NCBI GenBank assembly: GCA_963804865.1
Contig: CAWDSH010000001.1
Span: 310,001 to 374,000 of the forward strand
Length of the DNA: 64,000 bases
Source of the DNA: CAVVEQ01 sp963804865
GTDB lineage: Bacteria; Chloroflexota; Anaerolineae; Anaerolineales; Anaerolineaceae
Reading direction: 5' to 3'
A program made the position numbers and the translations under genes. The first letter of the stretch is position 1; each line of letters opens with the position of its first letter. This document shows positions 19,273 through 28,288 of this stretch, piece by piece. The notes beneath the pieces were generated by a model. The model was not told the DNA's origin. It made no database searches and was given only the letters and a program-made list of their open reading frames with translations.

Positions 19273-19770
19273 TTGGAAATTCTTATTGCTTTTCCCGTTG
19301 TGATTCTTAGTGCGATTCTTCAACTTGCAGTCAGTAATCGAGTAAGTTTGTTGAATGGTTACTCTGATATAGTCTTGATCGTGATTATTGCCTGGTCATT
19401 ACAAGAGAAGGTGAAATATGGTTGGTTTTGGGCACTTTTAGCAGGGATTATCATCAGCTTAATTTCCGCTGTTCCTATCCCGGTAATTATGATTGGATAC
19501 CTTGGTGCAGCTTTATTTGCAAAATTATTTCAAAATCGAATTTGGCAAGCTCCCCTTTTGGCAATGATGATCGTGGTTTTCATTAGTACAGCAATAATAT
19601 TAGGTCTTGAAGTGATTTTTATTCAATTATCCGGAATTAACCTCCCTCTCATACAAAGCTTGACAAGAGTGATTTTGCCAAGTATTTTATTAAACTTGTT
19701 ATTCTCAGTACCCATTTATCTTATTATGCGCGATATAGCAAATTGGATATATTCACAAGCTCCTGAATGA
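19273..19770 (+). CDS. mreD: Rod shape-determining protein MreD
   Basis: 165 residues, almost entirely hydrophobic, with about five membrane helices, as expected for MreD, the integral membrane partner of MreC. The likely start is TTG at 19273, two bases after the mreC stop. The gene overlaps mrdA by ATGA (19767-19770). Sequence conservation in this family is low, so the identification rests mainly on its position between mreC and mrdA plus topology. Confidence 0.88.
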   Translation: MEILIAFPVVILSAILQLAVSNRVSLLNGYSDIVLIVIIAWSLQEKVKYGWFWALLAGIIISLISAVPIPVIMIGYLGAALFAKLFQNRIWQAPLLAMMIVVFISTAIILGLEVIFIQLSGINLPLIQSLTRVILPSILLNLLFSVPIYLIMRDIANWIYSQAPE

Positions 19771-21833
19771 AGAATTCTGAAATTAAAGTCAATATCATCG
19801 ATCCAAATAGGATGAGGATTCTCTTCATTCTAATTTCATCAGTCCTACTTTTTTATTTTATAAAGCTGTTCAATATTCAAATTATCCAAGGAAGCGAACT
19901 TTCAGTTCGAGCATTGGATAATCGCACATCCAATTTGAGTGTTGCCACAGAACGGGGGGAAATATTTGACCGTAATGGTTATATTCTTGCTCGCAATGTA
20001 CCGTCATTCAATGCAATAATTACTCCCGCGGATTTACCCATCGATCCCGGGGCGACGCAGGAAATCTACAGGCAACTATCCAAGCTGATTAATATTCCTG
20101 TAAATAACGGGGTCATTAATGATGAAACCGTTAGGTTATTCAAACCTTGTGACACAAATCTTGGAATTGCCCAAATTGTGTTGATTGCTGATAGCAATGC
20201 GCCTTACACACCTGTTCAGATCAAGTGCAATATTGATGAAATCATTGCCATGCAGATTCGTGAGCATGAGAATGATTGGCCTGGTGTCTCAATCGAAATT
20301 ACCTCAGTTCGTGATTACCCAACAGGAAATTTAACTTCTGAAATCATTGGATTTCTAGGACCTGTGCCAGCTGTCTTAGAGGATTATTATCGTGAGCAGG
20401 GTTTTGTTCCGGGTCGTGATAAAGTAGGTTATGCCGGGGTTGAAAATTCTCTTCAAGAGATACTTTCAGGTAGAAATGGAGAAAGAATAGTCGAAGTTGA
20501 TGTCGCTGGCAAAGAGATCAGGGATCTTGCGGAAGCCATTGATCCGGTTCCTGGATTTGACGTTGAATTGACCATTGATACCCGCCTTCAAACCGCAGCA
20601 CGGGCCGCATTGATCGGTGAAATTGATTGGTGGAATCAATATCTAAACCGAATTCAATCCTCCAATGGCGTAGTAATTGCGATGAATCCAAAAACAGGAG
20701 AAATATTGGCGCTTGTATCCTATCCTAATTTTGAAAATAATCGAATGGCGCGTCTTATCCCAGGTGATTATTATGAGCAATTGAGTAATGATCCAGACAG
20801 ACCTCTTTTCAATCATGCAATATCTGCGGAACATCCACCAGGTTCTGTCTATAAGATGGCTGCAGCCATTGGTGTTCTTAATGAAGGAGTTGTTACGCCG
20901 GAGCAAAAGTTATTTGATCCGGGTAAGATCACGATCATGCAAAAGTATTCTGAGAACGAAGAGGGAACTCCTCGCGATTATGTTTGTTACCTTGAAACAG
21001 GACACGGATATCTTGATTTTTTACATGGTGTGGCTCAATCATGTGATGTTTATTTTTATAAAATTGGTGGCGGTTTTGAGGGTGAGGTTTCGGGCGGTGG
21101 ACTGGGAATTTGGAGAATGGCAGAATACGCTAAGGCTTTGGGTTATGGAAGCGAAACTGGCATCGAACTTCCTGGAGAATCGTCAGGTCTCGTACCAGAT
21201 CCTACCTGGAAAAGGATAAACCTCGGTGAGAATTGGTCAACCGGGGATACTTATATTGCAACGATCGGTCAGGGTTATGTGTTATCAACCCCTTTACAAG
21301 TCCTCCAATCCTTTGCCATTCTTGCAAATGATGGGAAGCATATGAAACCTACCTTGGTCCATAGAATTTTGGATCAAGCAGGTAATATCGTGCAGGATTT
21401 TGATCCCACTCTGGTTCGAGATATCACAAAAACTCCTGTGATTCAGGTACTGGATGAGAATAATATCCCCACAGGAGAGTTAAAAATCGTTGAACCATGG
21501 GTGATCGAATTAGCAAAACAAGGTATGAGATTAGTTGTTACCGAAGGTACAGCCAGCGCAGAGTTTGAAGGTATGACGACACAAACTGCCGGGAAAACTG
21601 GTACTGCAGAATATTGTGATAATGAAGCCCAGGCTAAGAATTTATGTCAACCTGGAAATTGGCCAACTCACGCCTGGTATGTTGGCTATGGACCGTATGA
21701 TGATCCGGAAATTGTGGTAGCGGCCTTTGTCTATAATGGTGGCGAAGGTGCAAGCGTTGCAGCGCCAATAGTCCGAAGAGTTTTGGAAGCATATTTTGAA
21801 TTAAAGGATATAGACGCATCAGCAAATCCATAA
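19767..21833 (+). CDS. mrdA: Penicillin-binding protein 2 (elongation transpeptidase)
   Basis: 688 residues. A single N-terminal membrane helix (~16-36) is followed by the PBP dimerisation domain (with RGEIFDRNGYILARN) and a transpeptidase domain. The active-site serine is in the motif EHPPGSVYKMAAA (SxxK: SVYK), the second motif is around SCDVYF, and the third is KTGTAEY. It cross-links peptidoglycan during side-wall growth together with RodA. A cysteine-containing stretch after KTGTAEY (CDNEAQAKNLCQ) is an insertion that could form a disulfide outside the cell. It overlaps mreD by ATGA and is followed by rodA after 100 bases. Confidence 0.95.
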   Translation: MKNSEIKVNIIDPNRMRILFILISSVLLFYFIKLFNIQIIQGSELSVRALDNRTSNLSVATERGEIFDRNGYILARNVPSFNAIITPADLPIDPGATQEIYRQLSKLINIPVNNGVINDETVRLFKPCDTNLGIAQIVLIADSNAPYTPVQIKCNIDEIIAMQIREHENDWPGVSIEITSVRDYPTGNLTSEIIGFLGPVPAVLEDYYREQGFVPGRDKVGYAGVENSLQEILSGRNGERIVEVDVAGKEIRDLAEAIDPVPGFDVELTIDTRLQTAARAALIGEIDWWNQYLNRIQSSNGVVIAMNPKTGEILALVSYPNFENNRMARLIPGDYYEQLSNDPDRPLFNHAISAEHPPGSVYKMAAAIGVLNEGVVTPEQKLFDPGKITIMQKYSENEEGTPRDYVCYLETGHGYLDFLHGVAQSCDVYFYKIGGGFEGEVSGGGLGIWRMAEYAKALGYGSETGIELPGESSGLVPDPTWKRINLGENWSTGDTYIATIGQGYVLSTPLQVLQSFAILANDGKHMKPTLVHRILDQAGNIVQDFDPTLVRDITKTPVIQVLDENNIPTGELKIVEPWVIELAKQGMRLVVTEGTASAEFEGMTTQTAGKTGTAEYCDNEAQAKNLCQPGNWPTHAWYVGYGPYDDPEIVVAAFVYNGGEGASVAAPIVRRVLEAYFELKDIDASANP

Positions 21834-21933
21834 AATGGATTGACAGACTAAGAAAAGAATCAGAGATGCTATCCAAGAATCGGTTGACCAGTATCACAAA
21901 TGTTAAAGGCATCCTCTTTGGTAATAATTTGAA

Positions 21934-23028
21934 ATGATACGACTACGAGAAACCTGGCGTAATTTTGATTACTGGTTATTTGGAGCAGTCATTTTCCTAT
22001 GTGTATTTGGTATCATCATGATTCAATCAGCGATTGCGGGGAATACTGAGCTGGCTGGTTACCCAACACGCCAGGCAATATTTTTTGGGATTGGCGTTGC
22101 GGTGATATTCATAACTGCATTGGTTGATTATCATTATTGGTCGGCCTTTGCCCGTTTCTTATATATATTTGCCCTTGGTTTTCTTATTTTTACTTTTATT
22201 AGTGCACAGGCACGATTTGGTGCAGCTCGATGGATCGAAACAGGGTTGGTATTAATCCAACCGGCTGAGATAGCTAAAATCGTTATGATCATCGTACTGG
22301 CTGATTATTTTTCACGAACCCAGAGCGATCTGAAAGATACCCGTTGGATTTTGAAAAGTTTTTTGTTGACAGCTGGAGTTGTTATCTGGATCATTCTTCA
22401 GCCCAACCTGAGTACATCAATAGTGATTTTCGTTATTTGGTTTGCCATGCTTTGGATTAGTGGTGTCCCACTTAAGTACTTAATCATCCTTGGCATTTCA
22501 GCGGTAGTCATCAGTTTGATCGCGTTTCCATTTATTGAACCTTATCAACAAGCAAGAATCCTTAATTTTATATTCCCTGACCCAACTGCCAGATATGGAA
22601 ACACTTACAATGTCGATCAAGCTCGGATCACGATCGGGTCCGGCGGTTGGTTCGGAATGGGCTATGGACACGGTACTCAAGTTCAGTTGCGGTTCTTGAA
22701 AGTGCGACACACTGACTTCATTTTTGCTGCCTTGGCTGAAGAGTTTGGTTTCATCGGTACAGTGCTGATCACTGCGGTTTTGGTATTTATCATTTGGAGG
22801 TGTTATCGAGCAGCCAGGTTGGCCTCTGATTCTTTCGGATCCCTCATCGCCTTTGGCTTTGGCACACTTATCTTCTTCCAAATGGCAGTAAATATTGGAG
22901 TAAATTTGAATGTTATCCCAGTTACCGGATTGACTTTACCATTTATCAGTTATGGTGGGAGCTCACTCACCTCACTCGTTTTTGGAATTGGTTTGGTCGA
23001 AAGTGTCATAGCAAGGGGACGAAACTGA
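21934..23028 (+). CDS. rodA: Peptidoglycan glycosyltransferase RodA (SEDS family)
   Basis: 364 residues with about ten membrane helices. SEDS-family signatures are clear: FGAARWIETGLVLIQPAEIAKI, the GSGGWFGMGYGHGTQ loop, the RHTDFIFAALAEEFG segment with the catalytic-region Asp, and the C-terminal LTLPFISYGGSSL. RodA polymerises glycan strands in partnership with PBP2. The 100-base gap before it contains no gene or clear terminator, so it is probably co-transcribed with mreB-mrdA. FtsW is closely related, but the position next to mrdA favours RodA. Confidence 0.94.
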   Translation: MIRLRETWRNFDYWLFGAVIFLCVFGIIMIQSAIAGNTELAGYPTRQAIFFGIGVAVIFITALVDYHYWSAFARFLYIFALGFLIFTFISAQARFGAARWIETGLVLIQPAEIAKIVMIIVLADYFSRTQSDLKDTRWILKSFLLTAGVVIWIILQPNLSTSIVIFVIWFAMLWISGVPLKYLIILGISAVVISLIAFPFIEPYQQARILNFIFPDPTARYGNTYNVDQARITIGSGGWFGMGYGHGTQVQLRFLKVRHTDFIFAALAEEFGFIGTVLITAVLVFIIWRCYRAARLASDSFGSLIAFGFGTLIFFQMAVNIGVNLNVIPVTGLTLPFISYGGSSLTSLVFGIGLVESVIARGRN

Positions 23029-23087
23029 GGAATCATTCCTCACGTTATAATTGATTAAAATCTTTTTCTTTTAATTGGCGGTGATAA

Positions 23088-24593
23088 ATGTCTGAAATCA
23101 AACCTGTTCGTGTCCGGTTTGCTCCCTCACCAACAGGGCATATGCATTTAGGAAGTGCGCGCACTGCCCTTTATGATTATCTCCTGGCGAAACAATCGGG
23201 TGGTAAATTCATCTTACGCATCGAGGATACCGATAGAAAAAGACAGGTTGAGGGTGCTGAACTTGAAATAATGGAAGGTCTTCATTGGCTCGGAATAAAT
23301 TGGGATGAAGGACCAGATAAGGAAGGGGAATATGGCCCATATAGACAATCAGAAAGAAAAGATATCTATTTGAAATATGCAGAACAGTTAGTTCAGGATG
23401 ATAAGGCATATTACTGTTTTTGTTCACCCGAAAGATTGAATAGCGTAAGAGAGGAGCAGCAGAAAAGGAAAGAACCCCCACATTATGATGGCTTATGCAG
23501 GAAACTTTCATTGACCGAAGCACAAAGCAGGGTGGAATCGGGAGAAAAGCATGTCATTCGATTCAAATCGCCAAAAGAAGGCTCTACGACGGTCACTGAT
23601 TTAATTCGTGGGCCAATCACTATTGAAAACCACACATTGGATGACTCCATCCTAGTTAAATCCGATGGTTGGGCACTTTACCATTTAGCTGCCATGGTTG
23701 ATGATCACCAAATGAAAATCAGCCATGTCATCCGGGGTTCTGAATGGCTGCCAAGTTTTCCTCTTCATGCGCTCATAATTCGTGCTTTTGGGTGGGAAGA
23801 GCCGGTTTGGGTGCATCTTTCTGTTTTCCTAAAACCTAGTGGTAAAGGGAAAATGAGTAAAAGAGAGGCAGCGGACCTGATTAAAGATGGATATTCAATA
23901 TTTGTTAATGAGTTGCAGGCTCTGGGATATTTGCCCGAGGCTGTGAATAATTGGATAGCACTTATGGGGTGGAGTTTTGACGATCATACCGAATTCTTCA
24001 CGATGAAAGACCTAATTGAGAAGTTTAATCTCAAGCATCTCAATCCTTCACCTGCAGCTATCAATTTCACCAAATTTGATCATTTCAATGGCCTGCATAT
24101 TCGGTCGCTCTCCATTAATGAATTGGTAAAAAGGATCAAGCCATTTTTTCTTGCCGATGGGTTAATTGTTAATGATGAAATGTTATTGAAAATCACACCA
24201 ATCATTCAAGAGAGAATCGCAACCCTGGATGATTCTGTTAGCATGGCTGGTTTCTTCTTTAGATCTGATGTAAAACCTAATCTGGAGGACCTGATAGTAA
24301 AAGGTCTTTCTTCGAAACAATGTATAGATATTATTCAAAATGCAATTCGGATCATTTCGCAAGAATCGTACATTTCTAAAGAAGCGCTTGAGTCCAGGAT
24401 GCGAGAATATGTCGAAACAAGCGGTTATAGTGCCGGGCAGGTGTTTGGTGTTATGCGCGTAGCCATTACAGGACAAAAAATAAGTCCACCACTGTTTGAA
24501 AGTATGGAGATTATTGAAAAGAAGAAAGTTCTGGAGCGTTTAGAGTATTCAATAAATTTATTATCAGAGGAGGGGAATGGGGGAATGCCTTGA
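23088..24593 (+). CDS. gltX: Glutamyl-tRNA synthetase
   Basis: 501 residues, a class I aminoacyl-tRNA synthetase that charges tRNA-Glu. The HIGH-type motif is in SPTGHMHLGSARTAL and the KMSKS motif is KMSKREA. It has the glutamate-binding RFAPSPTGH start and the C-terminal helical anticodon-binding domain. A TATAAT at 23046-23051 may give it its own promoter in the 59-base gap after rodA. A tRNA-Gln follows directly. Whether this enzyme also charges tRNA-Gln (non-discriminating, with GatCAB) cannot be told from sequence reading alone. Confidence 0.96.
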   Translation: MSEIKPVRVRFAPSPTGHMHLGSARTALYDYLLAKQSGGKFILRIEDTDRKRQVEGAELEIMEGLHWLGINWDEGPDKEGEYGPYRQSERKDIYLKYAEQLVQDDKAYYCFCSPERLNSVREEQQKRKEPPHYDGLCRKLSLTEAQSRVESGEKHVIRFKSPKEGSTTVTDLIRGPITIENHTLDDSILVKSDGWALYHLAAMVDDHQMKISHVIRGSEWLPSFPLHALIIRAFGWEEPVWVHLSVFLKPSGKGKMSKREAADLIKDGYSIFVNELQALGYLPEAVNNWIALMGWSFDDHTEFFTMKDLIEKFNLKHLNPSPAAINFTKFDHFNGLHIRSLSINELVKRIKPFFLADGLIVNDEMLLKITPIIQERIATLDDSVSMAGFFFRSDVKPNLEDLIVKGLSSKQCIDIIQNAIRIISQESYISKEALESRMREYVETSGYSAGQVFGVMRVAITGQKISPPLFESMEIIEKKKVLERLEYSINLLSEEGNGGMP

Positions 24594-24618
24594 TGATTTG
24601 TTGGAGAAATGATAAAAT
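24590..24618 (+). promoter_or_regulatory. Promoter of tRNA-Gln overlapping the gltX stop
   Basis: TTGATG (24590-24595) and TAAAAT (24613-24618) are 17 bases apart, with an extended TG before the -10. The -10 ends 16 bases before the tRNA. Confidence 0.65.
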
Positions 24619-24634
24619 TTGATTCTTGATTTAC

Positions 24635-24708
24635 TGGGGGCTCGTCTAACGGCAGGACAGCAGACTCTGAATCTGTTTGTAGAGGTTCGAATCCTTTGCC
24701 CCCAGCCA
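24635..24708 (+). tRNA. tRNA-Gln (anticodon CTG)
   Basis: Acceptor TGGGGGC/GCCCCCA, anticodon stem GCAGA/TCTGT with loop CTCTGAA (anticodon CTG, reads CAG), and T loop TTCGAAT. Discriminator G, followed by an encoded CCA. Confidence 0.95.
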
Positions 24709-24709
24709 T

Positions 24710-24734
24710 AAGGCACCTTGAGGTGCCTTTTTTT
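24710..24734 (+). terminator. Rho-independent terminator after tRNA-Gln
   Basis: AAGGCACC, a four-base loop, GGTGCCTT and a run of T residues lie directly after the tRNA. It separates it from the converging minus-strand operon. Confidence 0.9.
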
Positions 24735-24813
24735 ATTACGAACATTCCAGATGAAGAACTGAATCATCTCCTTCAATAATATTGATATAGTTGGCATTCC
24801 ATTATTGAATTAA

Positions 24814-24829
24814 CAGGTCATTAAACCTG
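24814..24829 (-). terminator. Weak hairpin after the FAD oxidoreductase gene
   Basis: On the minus strand CAGGT, a six-base loop and ACCTG follow the stop codon by one base, with only a short T-rich tail. Possible weak terminator. Confidence 0.3.
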
Positions 24830-24830
24830 A

Positions 24831-26018
24831 CTATTTGAATAATGATACTAATTCTTCATGAGCGTAAGGTTTCCCTTCCGTTATTAAGGAACGCGCTTGA
24901 TCAAGCTTACCCCAGATATTCCAAAATAAAATTCCTCTGATAATTTTATTATCAAGATAATATAGGATGCCTTTTTCAAAAGGAGTCTCCCAATCCATAA
25001 AAACATCCAATCTCGAATCTAAATCGCCTACAGCTTCGTAGCCAATATTAAAAAGATCCGAATAAAAATAAGGAAGATGGGTGTATTTATCCTCTGCGCC
25101 AGTCATGTTGTGACCTGCAGTGAATCCCATCATGATCGCATTATCTTCATGTTCAACACGCCGGTTCGTTTTCAGTGAAAAATCAAAGTAGTTGGCCACA
25201 TCACCACCAGCGTAAATATTCAGATTGCTTGTCTGGAGATATTCGTTTACCTTAATTCCGTTTTCTACTAGCAATCCGGCATCTTCTGCGAGATCGGTAT
25301 TAGGGAGAAGGCCAATACCAGCGACAACAGCATCACTCTTCATTGCTAATGAAGTCCCATTATTTTTCTTTATAGCAACACTCAATCCTTTTTTAGATGG
25401 GATGATCTTTGTAATGGTGGTTTGTGAAAGGACATTAACTCCCTTGGTGGAGAAAATCTGGTTAATTTGATTAGATATACTCGATGGAAATATCCGAGAG
25501 CAAATTCCCATTTCAGGAAAAACCATCGAAACAGGTACGTTATTTTGCACCAACGCTGCTGCCAATTCAGAGCCTATGAAACCCCCACCAATGATTGTGA
25601 TGCTTTTACCCTGATCAACCAGCGTTCGAAGTTGCCGATAATCAGACAAATCGCGGAAATATATGACTGATGGAATGGACGGTTCCAATTTTCTTGGTCT
25701 TCCGCCTGTTGCCAGGAGTAATTTCGTATATTTGTATGTTTTTTCTTCATTAGTTGAAATTTGAGATAAATCTGGATTTATGGAATTGATGGGTGTGTTT
25801 AAGAAAACTTCAACCCCCATTTCAGATGTATTTCTCCAGATTTTTTCTATTGGTTTTCCTAACCAGAGTTTTTTTGATAATGCAGGCCTCGTGTAAGGAG
25901 GGTCAGATTCTGAGGTAAAAATCGCAATGGAATTTTCAGAATCCCGTTCACGAATCCCCCTTACGGCAGCATCCGCAGCCAGGCCACCCCCGACGATAAT
26001 GTACGTAAATTCATTCAC
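24831..26018 (-). CDS. FAD/NAD(P)H-dependent oxidoreductase (rubredoxin/ferredoxin-reductase type)
   Basis: 395 residues of the two-dinucleotide-fold flavoprotein family. The FAD motif is YIIVGGGLAADAAVRGI at the N-terminus, the NAD(P)H motif IIGGGFIGSELAAAL is near residue 145, and the second FAD motif is NIYAGGDVANY near residue 280. Proteins of this type pass electrons from NAD(P)H to rubredoxin, ferredoxin or Rieske-type partners. No redox-active CxxC is seen, which argues against a disulfide reductase. The C-terminal ~100 residues are the usual reductase dimerisation domain. It is 46 bases downstream of an MFS gene, and no electron-acceptor gene lies next to it, so its partner is unknown. 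Confidence 0.85.
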   Translation of the reverse strand: MNEFTYIIVGGGLAADAAVRGIRERDSENSIAIFTSESDPPYTRPALSKKLWLGKPIEKIWRNTSEMGVEVFLNTPINSINPDLSQISTNEEKTYKYTKLLLATGGRPRKLEPSIPSVIYFRDLSDYRQLRTLVDQGKSITIIGGGFIGSELAAALVQNNVPVSMVFPEMGICSRIFPSSISNQINQIFSTKGVNVLSQTTITKIIPSKKGLSVAIKKNNGTSLAMKSDAVVAGIGLLPNTDLAEDAGLLVENGIKVNEYLQTSNLNIYAGGDVANYFDFSLKTNRRVEHEDNAIMMGFTAGHNMTGAEDKYTHLPYFYSDLFNIGYEAVGDLDSRLDVFMDWETPFEKGILYYLDNKIIRGILFWNIWGKLDQARSLITEGKPYAHEELVSLFK

Positions 26019-26064
26019 GATTCAATCCTTTTCTCTTAATTACTCATTATTCTTTATTACACGG

Positions 26065-27315
26065 TTACGATTCTCGATCTTTAGCTGATTGCTGACGATT
26101 TATTGATAAAAGAACAATTATCGTGATCATCGAAAATATCGCCGCGGCAAGAAAAGTAGATGGATAGCCAGATGAATCTGCGATCAGACCTCCGATGAGC
26201 GGAGCAAGAATTGCCGATGGCGCTCCAAGGGTGTTCAGGATTCCCACATATGTCGGTCTATTCTGATCTGTCCCAAATTCAAGAGTATACGCGAGACCAA
26301 TGGTCCAAAATATCGATGAACCAATCCCAGCAAAGATCATTATCAAAGGGAACCAGGTCAGAGAAGGAGCAAGCCAGGCAATACTGGCGGCAAAAAGAGC
26401 GAAAATTGCACCTAAAACCAGGATTTGCCTGTGCCCCCATCGATCGGCGAGCCACCCAAATATTGGATTGGATACTACCTGGGTGATCAGTAGAATACTG
26501 GTCATTATTCCAGCATAACCTTCAGACATCTTTAAGTAAAGAGATCCATAAACAATGTAAAAAGAAGAGGCCATCAAGGCAAACTGAGTAAAGACGCGGC
26601 TTATGAGAAAACCAAGAAATTGACGATCAGATTTCAGGATCATTATTACATTTTTTGTTACTGAAGGCTCATCCTGATTTGAATTATTGATTGAAGATGC
26701 TGATTCTCTGGTCAAACTCAGTGCGAACCAGGAAACGAACATAAAAATGGAAGCAATGAAGAAACAAATCATAAAACCAACATTTGGCAGATACTTTTCG
26801 AGTATGATTCCGGCAATTATCGCTCCAACACTTGCAAGGAGATTTGCTGCAGCGGATTGCGTTCCAAAAAATGTTGCCCGATTTTCAGAAGGGATGACTT
26901 TTCCAATGAGGATCATCCACGCGTTTGCGGTCATTCCAGCTCCTAATCCTTGCCAGATCAAGAGCAAAAAAATTATTAGCAGCGCAATATTTGGATCGAG
27001 TCTATTCAAGAAAATCGCAACGATCGCCAAGCCAAAGAAAGGAATTCTTTCATTCACGGTCATTGCCATAACAAAAGGTTTTTGTCGTGCCAGGCTGGCG
27101 ACTTTTTTTGCTGTAAATAATTGGGGAAGCTGCCAGCCCATACTATGAATGGCTGGAATTAAGCCAATCAGAACCGCAGAATTCGTTATCTGTGAAACAA
27201 ATAATGGGATGATAGTAGTAAATGATGCGAATCCAAGAGCAAATCCGAAAAACCCACCATCAACCACATTTACAATAAAATTGTATCGAAATTCTTTCCG
27301 CAGACCATTTTTCAC
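26065..27315 (-). CDS. MFS transporter
   Basis: 416 residues with about twelve membrane helices in two halves. The MFS loop signature appears as FGWLADRWGHRQILVLGA after the midpoint (~residue 275), and the N-terminal half has a related but weaker loop (LARQKPFVMAM). The substrate cannot be inferred. It is transcribed toward the FAD oxidoreductase and lies after the hairpin that ends the VKOR/acidic-protein unit, so it probably has its own promoter in the short gap or is reached by read-through. Confidence 0.85.
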   Translation of the reverse strand: MKNGLRKEFRYNFIVNVVDGGFFGFALGFASFTTIIPLFVSQITNSAVLIGLIPAIHSMGWQLPQLFTAKKVASLARQKPFVMAMTVNERIPFFGLAIVAIFLNRLDPNIALLIIFLLLIWQGLGAGMTANAWMILIGKVIPSENRATFFGTQSAAANLLASVGAIIAGIILEKYLPNVGFMICFFIASIFMFVSWFALSLTRESASSINNSNQDEPSVTKNVIMILKSDRQFLGFLISRVFTQFALMASSFYIVYGSLYLKMSEGYAGIMTSILLITQVVSNPIFGWLADRWGHRQILVLGAIFALFAASIAWLAPSLTWFPLIMIFAGIGSSIFWTIGLAYTLEFGTDQNRPTYVGILNTLGAPSAILAPLIGGLIADSSGYPSTFLAAAIFSMITIIVLLSINRQQSAKDRES

Positions 27316-27342
27316 AGGATAACCTTTATTTACCTAATTTAA

Positions 27343-27374
27343 TTAAGACCCCGACAAATTGCCCGGGGTCTTAA
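27343..27374 (-). terminator. Terminator hairpin of the VKOR/acidic-protein unit
   Basis: A strong inverted repeat has arms TTAAGACCCC and GGGGTCTTAA around an 11-12 base loop, located 30 bases after the acidic protein stop. The T-run is short on either strand, but the stem is very stable. Confidence 0.6.
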
Positions 27375-27404
27375 TACAAGAACGATTTCTATTTGTTGTC
27401 TCTC

Positions 27405-27641
27405 TTAATACTCTTCATTGTCTTCTTCGTCCAACCACATCTCATCTTCTTCTTCATCTTCGTCCGATAATTCTTCCCATTCCTCTTCTTCTTCATCTTC
27501 CCACTCATCATCTGATATCGCTTCGGTATTGGGAGAGAATGTATTGCACCCGGTATCTGGATCCAATTCTATTTGAGCTGCACTACAATAACCTTCATCC
27601 AGAAAAACACAATCTATATAATGACAGCGAATTCTTGCCAT
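27405..27641 (-). CDS. Small protein with N-terminal Cys motif and polyacidic tail
   Basis: 78 residues. Residues 1-39 carry four cysteines (C6, C11, C19, C32), spaced like a small metal-binding or DUF1540-like knuckle. Residues 40-78 are extremely acidic, with 26 Asp/Glu in the last 38 residues plus three Trp. A good GGAGGAG precedes the ATG. It starts 12 bases after the VKOR-family gene and the two end at a shared hairpin, so they form one unit. A role in metal handling or as a redox substrate of the membrane protein is speculative. I do not recognise the full protein. Confidence 0.7.
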   Translation of the reverse strand: MARIRCHYIDCVFLDEGYCSAAQIELDPDTGCNTFSPNTEAISDDEWEDEEEEEWEELSDEDEEEDEMWLDEEDNEEY

Positions 27642-27653
27642 GCTTTCTCCTCC

Positions 27654-28097
27654 TCAAAGGTAAGGGTTCTTTGTATTTAAGTTGATTATCGAAGTAGTAA
27701 ATATTAAGGTCATCATTATCGCAGATAGTATACAAAAAGGGCACACAGCTTTCAAGATGTAAATTTCGATGTATGTCAGATAAATTGAGTAAATGAAACC
27801 TACTAGAGATACTCCGAATAATGAATAACGGGCACCTCTCTTAAGTGCCGTATTATAACGGATTATAAAAAGGAGAATACTAATTAATAAGTAACCAAGA
27901 ACTCCCAAAAGCCCGAGAGGGATTCCAAATACCTCAGAATAACGCGAAGTGTTGACTGTCCAACAATCACCGATTCCTTCAATACATAATAAGGGATTAT
28001 GAGTGAGCTTTATGATTAATAAATAGACACTATCAACAAAGCCAATTATCGCAAATAGCAAGGTGATTTTCCAGATTGTTTGGTAGTGTTTATTCAT
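27654..28097 (-). CDS. Vitamin K epoxide reductase (VKOR) family protein
   Basis: 147 residues with four to five membrane helices. The loop cysteine pair C38/C45 (CIEGIGDC), the conserved SRYSEVFGIPLG segment and the active-site C119-P-F-C122 match bacterial VKOR homologues. These enzymes reoxidise thiol oxidases by passing electrons to quinone and so drive disulfide formation outside the cell. Many bacterial versions are fused to a thioredoxin-like domain; this one is not, and no DsbA-like gene is adjacent. The 190 bases upstream (28098-28288) hold no gene I can support. Confidence 0.9.
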   Translation of the reverse strand: MNKHYQTIWKITLLFAIIGFVDSVYLLIIKLTHNPLLCIEGIGDCWTVNTSRYSEVFGIPLGLLGVLGYLLISILLFIIRYNTALKRGARYSLFGVSLVGFIYSIYLTYIEIYILKAVCPFCILSAIMMTLIFTTSIINLNTKNPYL

Positions 28098-28288
28098 TTT
28101 TTTAGTGAAGCTTTATCCCAGGATAAATATCCTGCAGCTAGACGGCAGCGATTTTACCTCAGGTGAGGCATTTAGTAAAGCAAATTCAAGCAACCGTAAC
28201 AAGGAATGGATGAAAAAAACCATTTATGTCGTTAGTTATTTATCTGTTGTAATGTTCTAATTGTGAGAATTATGAAAAATAAAAAGGA

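Noticed and set aside
28209..28259. 16-codon ORF in the gap upstream of the VKOR gene
   Set aside because: Too short, antisense to surrounding transcription and without conserved features.
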